From an uncultured Clostridia bacterium (lineage in GTDB: Bacteria > Bacillota > Clostridia > Oscillospirales > Ruminococcaceae), in assembly GCA_947589185.1 (NCBI GenBank), contig CANQCK010000001.1:310001-374000 (forward strand): a stretch of 64,000 nt of DNA, given 5' to 3'. Under the pieces are notes generated by a model. That model worked only from the letters and a program-made list of their open reading frames with translations. It ran no database searches and was not told the DNA's origin. The translations under genes and the position numbers were made by a program. Position 1 is the stretch's first letter, and the number at the start of each line of letters is the position of its first letter. Positions 51,940 through 61,232 of this stretch are shown piece by piece.

Positions 51940-52000
51940 CATAAAGACTGCCTTTGGGTTTATAATCGTAAATACGTGCAGGGTCTCACAAACTAGATAA
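51940..52000 (+). repeat. Possible diverged 3'-flanking repeat
   Basis: CTGCCTTTGG at 51948, followed by a variable stretch and an ACTAG remnant, stands just after the ydcF stop in the sense direction. It matches only the first part of the repeat family well. An outer stem ACCCCTGCA/TGCAGGGT could also make a terminator. Confidence 0.35.
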
Positions 52001-52024
52001 ACAGAGACTTTTTCCTTTTTCCAC

Positions 52025-52054
52025 TTGAAATACTGCATATAAATGTGTTATACT
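52025..52054 (+). promoter_or_regulatory. metF promoter
   Basis: TTGAAA, 18-bp spacer, TATACT, about 36 bp before metF. There is no room for a SAM riboswitch. Confidence 0.65.
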
Positions 52055-52089
52055 ATAGCTTGTATTACAGATTGAAAGGAAACATAATA

Positions 52090-52953
52090 ATGCAGATAAG
52101 TTCACTTTTTGGAAAAGGTAAAACAGTATTTTCGCTTGAGATTTTTCCGCCTAAGAAATCTCAGGGCGGAATTGACACTATATATAAAACGCTTGACGGT
52201 CTTTCTGAGGTAAAACCAGATTTTATTTCTTGTACATACGGAGCAGGAGGAAACATTGCTGATTCATCGACTGTTGACATATGCTCAATAATTCAGGAAA
52301 AATACAACATAACTCCCCTTGCACACCTCACCTGTGTAAACTCTTTAAAGTCTGACATAGACTATATACTTGCCTGTCTGAATGACAAGGGAATAGAAAA
52401 CATTCTCGCTCTTAGAGGTGACAAAAAGCCTGATGTTGAACCTAAGAAAGAATTCAATTATGCATATGAACTGATTGAATACATCAAAAAAGACTGGGAC
52501 TTTTCCATTTCATCTGTATGTTATCCTGAGTGTCATCCTGAATGCGACTCGCTTTTTGATGATATTATGCATCTTAAAGCAAAAGTCGATATAGGTGCTG
52601 AACATCTTATATCTCAGCTTTTCTTTGACAATAGGTGCTTTTATGACTTTGTTGAAAAAGCAAGGCTTGCAGGTATAAATGTTCCTATTGAAGCGGGAAT
52701 TATGCCTATTGTAAACAAAGGTCAGATAGAGCGTATGGTTTCGCTTTGCGGAGCAAGTATACCGCCTAAATTTTCTAAGATGATGAGTCGTTTCGGTGAT
52801 AATCCTGAAGCAATCCGTGACGCAGGTATAGCATATGCAATCGACCAAATCGTAGATCTAATTACTAACGGCGTTGATGGTATTCACATTTATACAATGA
52901 ATAATCCGTATGTTGCAAAAAGAATTTTTGAAGCTATTGACAATTTAAGATAA
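52090..52953 (+). CDS. metF: 5,10-methylenetetrahydrofolate reductase
   Basis: AAAGGA precedes the ATG at 52090, so the protein has about 287 residues. Motifs include FSLEIFPPKKSQGG, CTYGAGG, LAHLTCVNS, ALRGDKKPD and GAEHLISQLFFDN, as in MetF. It makes 5-methyl-THF for methionine synthesis. It is a single-gene unit with its own promoter, followed by a CPBP protease gene. Confidence 0.93.
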   Translation: MQISSLFGKGKTVFSLEIFPPKKSQGGIDTIYKTLDGLSEVKPDFISCTYGAGGNIADSSTVDICSIIQEKYNITPLAHLTCVNSLKSDIDYILACLNDKGIENILALRGDKKPDVEPKKEFNYAYELIEYIKKDWDFSISSVCYPECHPECDSLFDDIMHLKAKVDIGAEHLISQLFFDNRCFYDFVEKARLAGINVPIEAGIMPIVNKGQIERMVSLCGASIPPKFSKMMSRFGDNPEAIRDAGIAYAIDQIVDLITNGVDGIHIYTMNNPYVAKRIFEAIDNLR

Positions 52954-52988
52954 CGATTTTAAAAAAACTATTACTGGAGGAAGGTTCC

Positions 52989-53012
52989 TTGCAGAACTGG
53001 TCAAACATATGA
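52989..53012 (+). other. Candidate leader ORF, 7 codons
   Basis: GGAGGAAGG precedes TTG and reads MQNWSNI then TGA. The stop overlaps the ATG of the CPBP gene as ATGA. The CPBP gene has no Shine-Dalgarno of its own at normal distance, so its translation may depend on this leader. Confidence 0.4.
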
Positions 53013-54043
53013 ACGAATATACTTCTACTGAACTGATGTCTGCACAGCAGAGTGAAAAATACGCTTTAAGAAGCAACGTAACAAAGCTGGGTGTGCTTTT
53101 TATACTTTATGATTTTGTGTTTTTACACATAGGAGGACAAATATTTCTTTATCTTTACTATGCAATTTCCAATAAAAGCCTCAACTTCGACCCCACTATT
53201 ATAAACAAATTCCTTCAAAGCAATTCGAATATAATAAATTCAAGTGCCTTTAAAATGTCATTTTCCTGCTTTGTAATCGTGATTTCTTTAATTCTTGTGA
53301 TTATAACAGCACGTATAATGGGCATCAAAACCTTATCGTCTGTTAAGATCAGCAAAAAGAATATCCGTCTGGGGCTTTTAATGTACCCTGTTGGGCTTTT
53401 GGCCAACACCATTATGACATCTATTACAACAATTATTACAAAGCTTTTCAGTTCCGGCGGAACAACTATTCCTACCGCCGACTTTTCAGTGGATAAGGCG
53501 AGTGCATTAGCTATAATTACAACGATACTTTACCTTGTCATTATAGCTCCAATTTCAGAGGAAATAGTTTTCAGAGGACTTATCTTAAAAACCCTGTCCC
53601 CTTTCGGTAAAAGGAATGCTGTCGTTATATCTGCTCTTTTGTTTGCACTTATGCACAAAAATATTCCTCAGGCTGTCGGGGCTTTCGCTATAGGAATTAT
53701 TTTCGCAACTGTTGATACAAAGGCAAATTCTATAGTTCCTTCAATTATTATGCACTCGCTCAATAATTTGCTCCCCTGCCTTGTAAATATAAACTCAAGC
53801 ATAAATTCAACTGTGATTACGATTATATACAATGCTCTTGTCTATGCTATTGTTATTGTAGGCATTACTATTACAATACTAAAAGGCAGACAGATTTTAA
53901 GTCTAAAAGCTGAAACGGAATCGGAAAGATCGGCACTCCCGGAATCAAAAAAGCGAATTGAGATTTTTTTAAATCCGTTTATATTAATATATATTGGCAT
54001 ACTGATTTATTCAATAATAGCGAGCATCATAAAAGCTAATTAA
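53009..54043 (+). CDS. CPBP family intramembrane protease
   Basis: This 344-aa protein has about eight transmembrane helices and the CPBP/Abi motifs APISEEIVFRGLIL with the Glu-Glu and Arg residues, ALLFALMHKN with His, and PSIIMHSLNNLLPC with the second His. Members cleave prenylated or other membrane substrates and some act in bacteriocin immunity. The GGAGG is about 27 nt upstream, an unusual distance, and a 7-codon leader ORF intervenes. A repeat copy follows the stop. Confidence 0.88.
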   Translation: MNEYTSTELMSAQQSEKYALRSNVTKLGVLFILYDFVFLHIGGQIFLYLYYAISNKSLNFDPTIINKFLQSNSNIINSSAFKMSFSCFVIVISLILVIITARIMGIKTLSSVKISKKNIRLGLLMYPVGLLANTIMTSITTIITKLFSSGGTTIPTADFSVDKASALAIITTILYLVIIAPISEEIVFRGLILKTLSPFGKRNAVVISALLFALMHKNIPQAVGAFAIGIIFATVDTKANSIVPSIIMHSLNNLLPCLVNINSSINSTVITIIYNALVYAIVIVGITITILKGRQILSLKAETESERSALPESKKRIEIFLNPFILIYIGILIYSIIASIIKAN

Positions 54044-54073
54044 CTTAAGAAGATTATCTCTCTGCACGCAGTG

Positions 54074-54150
54074 CTGCCTATGGATAGGTTGTTAAATATG
54101 GAAGTTTGTGCAGTGGCAGACTGGACATAGTGCAAACTTTCATTAGATAA
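54074..54150 (+). repeat. 3'-flanking repeat copy (CPBP), diverged
   Basis: CTGCCTATGGATAGG at 54074 and CAGTGGCAGACTGG at 54111-54124 keep the CTGCC...GGCAG frame of the repeat family. It starts 31 bp after the CPBP stop in the sense direction. The inner part is diverged. Confidence 0.6.
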
Positions 54151-54212
54151 AAACTACCGGGCAATTTAAAATTCTGGGTGTCTTGATATTTTTGAAAAGT
54201 TCCCACTTGCCC

Positions 54213-54241
54213 TTGAAAAATCAAATCAACTATGATATACT
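54213..54241 (+). promoter_or_regulatory. SRP RNA promoter
   Basis: TTGAAA, 17-bp spacer, TATACT, with the expected start about 10 bp before the RNA helix. Confidence 0.75.
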
Positions 54242-54254
54242 ATATGAGATTAAG

Positions 54255-54397
54255 GTTCAATTGATCCGAGATATAGGTGTGCAGGTCCTGTGCAATGAAA
54301 CGCTGTGAACCATGTCAGGCGGGGAACCGAGCAGCATTAAGCAGTTTGTTTTATGTGACGCAGTTTCGCCTGCTCGCCTATATGTCGGATTGATTGT
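54255..54397 (+). ncRNA. ffs: Signal recognition particle RNA
   Basis: The sequence holds the SRP domain IV hallmarks GTGAACCATGTCAGGCGGGG and AACCGAGCAGCA. The ends pair as ATCCGA..ATATAGG with CCTATAT.TCGGAT, giving a small RNA of about 140 nt without the long Alu domain of Bacillus. A T-rich stretch follows at 54396. It precedes dnaX, the order known in Bacillus (scr-dnaX-yaaK-recR). Exact ends are estimates. Confidence 0.9.
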
Positions 54398-54430
54398 TTT
54401 TAATTGTTAAAAATGAGGGAGGTTAACCTT

Positions 54431-56086
54431 ATGTATCATGCTCTTTACAGAAAATGGCGTCCTATGACATTTGACGACGTCGTTTCTCAGCCGCATATTA
54501 CTACCACCCTCAAAAACCAGATTCAAAGCAATAAAATAGCACACGCATATCTTTTCACGGGTTCACGGGGTACAGGAAAGACAACCTGTGCAAGAATTTT
54601 TGCAAAGTCTGTAAACTGTCAGCATTCAAACGGCGGAAATCCCTGTCTTGAATGTGAAATATGCAAATGTGCCGACAATGAATCGCTTATAGATATTATT
54701 GAAATCGACGCCGCTTCAAACACAGGCGTTGATGATATAAGGGCTTTAAAGGAATCTGCTGAGTATCTTCCTGAGCAGTGTAAATATAAGGTATATATTA
54801 TAGACGAGGTTCATATGCTCTCTATAAATGCGTTCAACGCACTGCTAAAAATTATGGAGGAGCCTCCGGCACACGTCATATTCATTCTGGCAACGACCGA
54901 AGTACACAAAGTTCCTGCGACTATTATTTCACGATGTCAGCGATTCGACTTCAGAAGAATACGAATTGAAGATATTGTTTCACGTCTTGAGTTTATAGCA
55001 AGTCAGGAAAATATTAAACTTGACAATGACGCCGCTGTTCTGATAGCAAAAATATCCGACGGCGGAATGAGAGACGCTTTATCTTTACTCGACCAGTGCA
55101 TAGCGTATTCTGATAATGTTGATTTAAAAACCGTTTCAGATGCAGCGGGAATTGCAGGAAGAGATTATCTTTTTAATATTCTTGACGGCATTTTTTCCGG
55201 TAATATAACAAAAGTTATGGAGACCATAGCGTCTCTTTATGATATGGCAAAGGATATGACAAGACTTTGCAACGAGCTTTTGGAGCAGATGAGAAATCTA
55301 ATGCTTATAAAGGCAGTTCCGAAAAACGATATGGTAATGTGTCTGCCTGATGAATATAAACGGCTGGAAACTATTGCAAACAAAACCGATATGGGAAACA
55401 TTCTTGAAAAAATCGAGGTATTAAGCGATTGCAATGAAAATCTTGCCAAGACGGCTTCAAAACGAATAGAGCTTGAAATGTGTATGGTCAAGCTATGCTC
55501 AAGCAAAAGTATTGCTGGTAGTTATACAAACACCACAACTGCACATACGAGTTATAGAACCCCCGAACCTGAAGCTATTACTCATAAAGAAATTGAAAAC
55601 GCAGATAAAAACACATCAGAAAGCATCAAAACTATAATTGACAGTCAAGAAAAAACGGTACATTATAACACTCAGTCTGCTGCAAATGAGCAGTCTGCGA
55701 ATATTCCTAAAAAGAAGGTCACAACAAAGGATTTCACACCTCTTGAATGCTGGGATGAAATTGTTGAAAGATTCAGGAATGAATGTCCTTCTGCTGTTGG
55801 TTTTTTGTCGAAGTCAAAAGCGTTTATTTATGAAAATATGATTTTGATAATTGTCAAAGACGCTTTTGATTTAAAGATGTTTAAACTTCAGTTGGCAGAC
55901 GTAAACAGAATCATAACTGATTTCTTTGGAAGAAAGTTTACAGTTTCCGTAAAAGCTATGGATACAACTGAAAATGCAAACGCAAATCCCGACATGGAAA
56001 ATCATTACGATACTAAGGCTTCAAGCCGTATAGATAAGATTATTGACAAAGCAAAAAGTGCAAACATTGATTTAGAAATAAAATAA
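54431..56086 (+). CDS. dnaX: DNA polymerase III gamma/tau subunit
   Basis: GGGAGG precedes the ATG at 54431, giving about 551 residues (MYHALYRKWRPMTFDDVVS). The AAA+ module has Walker A GSRGTGKTTCARIF, the zinc cysteines CLECEICKC, Walker B YIIDEVHML and sensor SRCQRFDFRRI. The C-terminal half is variable and ends in a tau-like domain. It loads the sliding clamp. It lies after the SRP RNA and before ybaB and recR. Confidence 0.95.
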   Translation: MYHALYRKWRPMTFDDVVSQPHITTTLKNQIQSNKIAHAYLFTGSRGTGKTTCARIFAKSVNCQHSNGGNPCLECEICKCADNESLIDIIEIDAASNTGVDDIRALKESAEYLPEQCKYKVYIIDEVHMLSINAFNALLKIMEEPPAHVIFILATTEVHKVPATIISRCQRFDFRRIRIEDIVSRLEFIASQENIKLDNDAAVLIAKISDGGMRDALSLLDQCIAYSDNVDLKTVSDAAGIAGRDYLFNILDGIFSGNITKVMETIASLYDMAKDMTRLCNELLEQMRNLMLIKAVPKNDMVMCLPDEYKRLETIANKTDMGNILEKIEVLSDCNENLAKTASKRIELEMCMVKLCSSKSIAGSYTNTTTAHTSYRTPEPEAITHKEIENADKNTSESIKTIIDSQEKTVHYNTQSAANEQSANIPKKKVTTKDFTPLECWDEIVERFRNECPSAVGFLSKSKAFIYENMILIIVKDAFDLKMFKLQLADVNRIITDFFGRKFTVSVKAMDTTENANANPDMENHYDTKASSRIDKIIDKAKSANIDLEIK

Positions 56087-56105
56087 TTATATTTGGAGGA
56101 ATACT

Positions 56106-56453
56106 ATGAAAGCAAGATTACCTGCCGGAATGGGCGGCGGACCGCAAAATATGAATCAGATGATCAAGCAGGCTCAAAAAATGCAGGAAGACATTCAAAG
56201 AGTTCAGTCTGAGATCGACGAAAAGACCTTTAAAGCGTCTGTCGGCGGCGGAGCTGTTGAGATTGAGGTTATGGGCAACAGAACCGTACAGTCGCTTAAA
56301 ATAAAGCCTGAGGTCGTTGATCCTGATGATGTAGAGATGCTTGAAGATCTCATTATGAGTGCCTTTAACGAAGCAATCAACAATATAGAAAAGGAAAGCG
56401 AAGAGGAAATGTCCAAAGTAACGGGCGGCGTATCTCTTCCTGGTTTATTCTGA
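56106..56453 (+). CDS. YbaB/EbfC nucleoid-associated protein
   Basis: This 115-aa protein has [20 protein letters not shown] and [20 protein letters not shown], the YbaB pattern. It binds DNA as a dimer. Its stop overlaps the recR start by one base, so the two are co-translated in the conserved dnaX-ybaB-recR order. Confidence 0.94.
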   Translation: MKARLPAGMGGGPQNMNQMIKQAQKMQEDIQRVQSEIDEKTFKASVGGGAVEIEVMGNRTVQSLKIKPEVVDPDDVEMLEDLIMSAFNEAINNIEKESEEEMSKVTGGVSLPGLF

Positions 56454-57055
56454 TGGCAGAGGCTAATGCACTTCCTTTGATTGAGCTTGCAGAACAGTTT
56501 GCAAAGCTCCCGGGAATAGGTATGAAAACAGCACAAAGGCTTGCATACTTTGTTATGTCTATGAGCAAGGAGGAAGCAAAAGAATTTTCCGAAGCAATAA
56601 TTCGTGCTCACAGCACAGTTCATATGTGCAGAATATGCCAGAACCTCACCGACAAGGAAATCTGTCCGATATGCGGCGATTCAGAGCGTGACAAAACAAC
56701 TATATGCGTTGTTGAAAGTCCCAAAGATATTACAGCCTTTGAGCGAACTAGAGAATATAAGGGTGTTTATCATGTTTTGCACGGTCTTATCTCCCCTATC
56801 AACAATGTCAGTCCTGACGATATTAAAATCAAAGAGCTGTTAGACAGGGTAAACAACGAAGAAATTTCCGAGGTAATAATGGCAACCAATCCGACCGTTG
56901 AGGGCGAAGCTACTGCTATGTATATATCTAAACTTCTAAAGCCTCTCGGAATAAAGGTTACAAGACTTGCGTTTGGGCTTCCTATCGGAGGAATTTTGGA
57001 ATACGCTGATGAAGTTACATTGTTTAAGGCACTTGAAAACCGAAGTGAGATTTAA
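56453..57055 (+). CDS. recR: Recombination protein RecR
   Basis: This 200-aa protein has an N-terminal helix-hairpin-helix ([16 protein letters not shown]), the zinc finger [16 protein letters not shown], and a Toprim domain with [24 protein letters not shown] and [16 protein letters not shown]. It acts with RecF and RecO in gap repair. Length is standard. A strong terminator follows. Confidence 0.95.
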   Translation: MAEANALPLIELAEQFAKLPGIGMKTAQRLAYFVMSMSKEEAKEFSEAIIRAHSTVHMCRICQNLTDKEICPICGDSERDKTTICVVESPKDITAFERTREYKGVYHVLHGLISPINNVSPDDIKIKELLDRVNNEEISEVIMATNPTVEGEATAMYISKLLKPLGIKVTRLAFGLPIGGILEYADEVTLFKALENRSEI

Positions 57056-57073
57056 TTTATATTAGTTAATCTA

Positions 57074-57110
57074 AAGGGTGTACATCAAAATTTGGTGTAC
57101 ACCCTTCTTA
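57074..57110 (+). terminator. recR terminator
   Basis: AAGGGTGTACA and TGTACACCCTT form a perfect 11-bp stem followed by CTTATTAT. Confidence 0.7.
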
Positions 57111-57206
57111 TTATGTCGGCAATTCAATTTTCTTTTTAAAGTGTCACTATCAAGAGAGAATACATACTATAAAATAAGTATTTTTATTTTCTTCGGAGTG
57201 ATAATA

Positions 57207-58022
<816 letters not shown>

Positions 58023-58133
58023 TTGAATAATAAAAGAGGTATAAAGTTACTTATAAATATAAATGCTCCTTATTGTTATTATCCCAATAAGTCGGTCAAT
58101 CTTCATATTTTTATCCTTTCTATCATTTTGTCA

Positions 58134-58628
58134 TCAAAACTCTCGCATTTCCGAAAATGTAACTCCACTCTCCGTTGCAATACCGGCATACAGTTTTTCG
58201 TTATCTTTTCCAATTTTAACATAATGCGAAATAACATATTGTGCAGAAAACGGCATTTCAGGTGCATTTTCAATCAAATCTTTTATTGAAAACCATTTTA
58301 GTTTTCCCTCATTGCTTACTACAACTTTATTTTCATTGAGTAAATCGGCAAAAAAGTAATAGTTTTGCCGTATCTCACCGTTTTTTAGTCGAAGCGTAAT
58401 ATAGCGAAGTGATAAATTTATAATATCTTGTTCTGTAAGTCCTGTTTCTTCATATAATTCTCTTAAAACACAAGTCTCTGCGTCATTAAGTTCATCTTTT
58501 TTAAAATGACCGCCTGCCGAGTCTGTATACGAAGGATCAATGACTTTTGAACCAATTCTATATAATAGAAGTAAACTGTCGTCCTTTTTTAAGTATAAGC
58601 TTGTCATATTTCTAAGTTTTCCGTTCAT
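58134..58628 (-). CDS. NUDIX hydrolase
   Basis: This 164-aa protein has a complete Nudix box: GGHFKKDELNDAETCVLREL followed by YEETGL. The N-terminal MTSLYLKKDDSLLLLYRIG is also typical. It hydrolyses a nucleoside diphosphate derivative; the substrate is not assignable. It converges with the collagen-like gene across a 111-bp gap. The 88-aa plus-strand ORF opposite is a shadow. Confidence 0.9.
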   Translation of the reverse strand: MNGKLRNMTSLYLKKDDSLLLLYRIGSKVIDPSYTDSAGGHFKKDELNDAETCVLRELYEETGLTEQDIINLSLRYITLRLKNGEIRQNYYFFADLLNENKVVVSNEGKLKWFSIKDLIENAPEMPFSAQYVISHYVKIGKDNEKLYAGIATESGVTFSEMREF

Positions 58629-58746
58629 AAGTCTATCTCCTCTGAAAAAATTATTTATCCCTTGACATCAATACTGCGCACTCCAACTGAACGATGCGGA
58701 CTTTTCATTTAGTTCCTCAAAAGTTATATTCGGAGGGGTAGAAAAT

Positions 58747-58802
58747 GTGAACCCTCCATACACGATTCTTTTTCATGCGGTCAACCCTTTTATTTGTTGA
58801 CC
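58747..58802 (+). promoter_or_regulatory. Leader-peptide-like ORF with overlapping hairpin
   Basis: GGAGGGG lies 8 nt before a GTG that starts an 18-codon frame (MNPPYTILFHAVNPFIC, then TGA). GGTCAAC and GTTGACC (58779-58802) form a hairpin over its last codons. A short ORF with a strong ribosome site and a stem over its end resembles the attenuator leader of an antibiotic-resistance gene, but no plus-strand gene follows. Confidence 0.45.
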
Positions 58803-58830
58803 ATTATTTTAGTGTTGTATAAACGTGAAA

Positions 58831-58884
58831 ACTGTAGACAAAGTGGTATTAGAGCGCAAGTCCTAATGCCGCTTTGTCTACAGT
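58831..58884. repeat. Long perfect-stem hairpin
   Basis: ACTGTAGACAAAG and CTTTGTCTACAGT extend to 22 pairs (two G-U) around a short loop. No T-run follows. It lies about 150 bp from the start of the GC-rich segment, beside a second hairpin TCGCTTA/TAAGCGA (58889-58909). Confidence 0.6.
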
Positions 58885-59002
58885 CTGTATCGCTTATAAC
58901 CTTAAGCGATTATTAAGTATGTTTTCAACAAAGGAATTAGTTGAAAAATTTGGATAATTACCTAATAAGAAATAGAGTTTTCATCCCGTTTCCTGTTTTA
59001 GC

Positions 59003-59410
59003 TTATATATTCTTTGTTATCTTCAGAATATTCTGTCCGTCCCTGTACTCGTAGTCCATGCCGTCCATGATCTTCTTGACCATGTATATGCCGAGTCCGC
59101 CGATCTCTCTCTCCTCCGCGGAGAGCGTGACGTCAGGATCCTCTTTCTTAAGCGGATCGTAGGGCACGCCGTTGTCGATGAAGGTGATCACCACGGAAAG
59201 CGGATTCTCCTTCAGCTCCACGCGCACCGTGACCGCACCGTTGCCTGTCTCGTAAGCGTAATTCGCGATGTTGCCGAACAGCTCGTCGATCGCGATGTCG
59301 ATCTGCATCTGCGCTTTCATGGAACAGCCGTGCACCTCAAGCTGTCCGTCCACAAACTCCGTGACTACGGGAATGTTTTCCACTTTCGCCTCGATTGTCA
59401 TTTCTTTCAT
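59003..59410 (-). CDS. RsbW-like serine kinase / anti-sigma factor
   Basis: AAGGAGG precedes the ATG at 59410, giving about 135 residues (MKEMTIEAKVENIPV). It is a HATPase fold of the RsbW/SpoIIAB type: MQIDIAIDELFGNIANYAYE (N box), TFIDNGVPYDPL (G1 box) and EREIGGLGIYMVKKIMD (G2 box). Such kinases phosphorylate STAS antagonists or bind sigma factors. It is the last gene of the GC-rich cluster, whose first visible gene is a matching SpoIIE phosphatase. Confidence 0.88.
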   Translation of the reverse strand: MKEMTIEAKVENIPVVTEFVDGQLEVHGCSMKAQMQIDIAIDELFGNIANYAYETGNGAVTVRVELKENPLSVVITFIDNGVPYDPLKKEDPDVTLSAEEREIGGLGIYMVKKIMDGMDYEYRDGQNILKITKNI

Positions 59411-59423
59411 CTGAATCCCTCCT

Positions 59424-60011
59424 TCATCCTGCCTCGCCGTCCGGGACATCGCCCATATGTTCGTCCTCCAGCTCCAGAACATACTGCTCGCCGTCGCATT
59501 TGCAGCGGCCCTTGCAGAAGACGCAGTAATAATCCTTCATATGGTACCAGGGCCGGGAAACCCTGTGCAGATAGCGGAAGCCGTTTTTCAGGTGCGCTCC
59601 CCGTGCCGGGACCTTGCCGTCGTACACCCAGATCAGCGAGGTGACAGCCCCGAATTTTCCGCGGCTCTTCAGATCTGAGATCGCGTCTGCCAGAAGCTTT
59701 GAGCCTATCCCCTGCCCCTGGCAGTCCGAGGCCATACACATGCTCCGGAACTTGACCAACTGCTTCCCGTGCGCCAGCCGCTTCAGCTCCTCGCGCGGGA
59801 TCTTCGTCTCTTCGTGCAGCGTCTGCTCCGTTTCCACCCCGAACAGCGCGATCCCCGCAAGGCGACCGTCCTCCCGCCTCGCCGCGTAAAAGAATTCGTT
59901 TTCATCGTTGATATGCCAGCGCATCTCATCCTCCGACATATAGCGCTCGCCGAAATTCTCGTCAAACATTTCCATCAAAAACGGGATATTTGATTCTCTC
60001 ACATAATCCAT
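59424..60011 (-). CDS. GNAT acetyltransferase, GC-rich island
   Basis: This 195-aa protein has the GNAT core with FRSMCMASDCQGQGIGSKLLADA (motif A) and AHLKNGFRYL. The C-terminus carries a Cys-containing stretch VFCKGRCKCDGEQY and an acidic tail. AGGAGG precedes the ATG. Codon use is G/C-ending, unlike the rest of the window. It lies 13 bp upstream of the RsbW-like gene. The substrate is unknown. Confidence 0.82.
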   Translation of the reverse strand: MDYVRESNIPFLMEMFDENFGERYMSEDEMRWHINDENEFFYAARREDGRLAGIALFGVETEQTLHEETKIPREELKRLAHGKQLVKFRSMCMASDCQGQGIGSKLLADAISDLKSRGKFGAVTSLIWVYDGKVPARGAHLKNGFRYLHRVSRPWYHMKDYYCVFCKGRCKCDGEQYVLELEDEHMGDVPDGEAG

Positions 60012-60065
60012 GTCTCGCTACCTCCTGTAGATCGTCCTTATTATTTTCCGTACGAAACATTCCCG

Positions 60066-61232
60066 TCAGGACTTTTTCGGAATTCCAGCCAGCGCGAGAT
60101 ACACCCCGAATCCGACAAGCAGAAACAGTCCCAGGGACATCACGCCGCCGGACACCAGGATCAGCGTCGGTCCAATCATCTGCCCCACCCTGGACACCAG
60201 GATGAAGATAATCAGCGCGTCGTTGTCGGAATAGCTCTGTGTGGTCTTCGTCTTCGTAAACGCGTCCATGATCACCGAAAGACCGAACGAGTCCAGCACT
60301 CCGCAGAGCAACACGGTCAACACCAGCAGCGGCATCACCGAGACCCAGCCGTACAGCATAATCAGCACCGCGCTCGCCGCCATGTATAGGTATGTGGCCT
60401 TAAGAGACGACATCCTGTTGGAGACAAAGTCGGTCGTGAACGGCCCCACATACGCGCAGATCAGGTAATTCGACAGCATCAGCACCGAGGTGACAGTCGC
60501 AGAATACCCGTATTCGTTGACAAAGAGCGGCACAATGTACGAGATGAAGACTGAGCAGGTGTAGACCGGCAGCAGCAGGAACAGCAAAAATTTCAGGGCG
60601 CGCACATTCTTCAGCACCCGGAAGATGTCCGCGTAGCTTCCCGCCTCCACTCTTCCCTCAATCCGTACCCTCAGCGACATGACTAACGGCACCAGCAAAA
60701 GCACGGCGGAGCCCAGATAAATGTGGGAGTAAGCCAGCTGATTCGCCAGTATACCGCCCAGAATCGTGCCCATGCACTGCCCGGCGAACGCACCGCCGTT
60801 CACATACACGAGCGCACGCATCCTCTGTCTGTCGTCCGCAAAGAGGAACGCATAGTAGCGTATGCCGATAAAGAGGCAGCCGCTCCCGAGACCAGAGATG
60901 CCGAAACCGAGAAACAGCATACGGTAATCCGTCGCAGTTCCCCTTACGATCAGCCCGAGCATCAGGGCGAGCACTCCAACGCTCAGAAAAGAGCCGAAGC
61001 GTTTCATCCGCCTGCATATCCCGCCGGAGACGATAACGCCCAACACCGTCATTGCCGAGAGAAAGGTGATCGGAAGACTCACCAGCAGATTCATGTTTCC
61101 ACCCGGTATCGCCATCGTCATCTGCCGGATATAGACGACGTTGAACGAGTCGCCGATCGAAGCGGCGAAGAAGGCAAACACGAAGATTATGCGGACAAAC
61201 GCATTCTGTTTCATAAATTCAGTCTGTTCCAT
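60066..61232 (-). CDS. MFS transporter, GC-rich island
   Basis: This 388-aa protein has about 12 transmembrane helices. It shows MFS-type loops SGGICRRMKRFG between helices 2 and 3, FVSNRMSSLKATYLY in the second half, and ALIIFILVSRVGQMIGPT. GGAGGG precedes the ATG, and its start overlaps the end of the 4-TM gene by 14 bp. The cargo is unknown. In this setting it could be a sensor-like or regulated transporter. Confidence 0.85.
   Translation of the reverse strand: MEQTEFMKQNAFVRIIFVFAFFAASIGDSFNVVYIRQMTMAIPGGNMNLLVSLPITFLSAMTVLGVIVSGGICRRMKRFGSFLSVGVLALMLGLIVRGTATDYRMLFLGFGISGLGSGCLFIGIRYYAFLFADDRQRMRALVYVNGGAFAGQCMGTILGGILANQLAYSHIYLGSAVLLLVPLVMSLRVRIEGRVEAGSYADIFRVLKNVRALKFLLFLLLPVYTCSVFISYIVPLFVNEYGYSATVTSVLMLSNYLICAYVGPFTTDFVSNRMSSLKATYLYMAASAVLIMLYGWVSVMPLLVLTVLLCGVLDSFGLSVIMDAFTKTKTTQSYSDNDALIIFILVSRVGQMIGPTLILVSGGVMSLGLFLLVGFGVYLALAGIPKKS

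Noticed and set aside
52055-52089. SAM riboswitch before metF
   Set aside because: Only about 35 nt separate the promoter and the start codon.
54250-54270. TTCAATTGATCC read as a tRNA T-arm
   Set aside because: The surrounding sequence is SRP RNA; no tRNA cloverleaf can be drawn.
58023-58289. 88-aa plus-strand ORF after the collagen-like gene
   Set aside because: It starts right after the stop and runs mainly opposite the NUDIX gene; no Shine-Dalgarno and no recognisable content.
59407-59739. 110-aa minus-strand ORF inside the GNAT gene
   Set aside because: It is a GC-driven alternative frame, rich in Gly and Arg with no motif.
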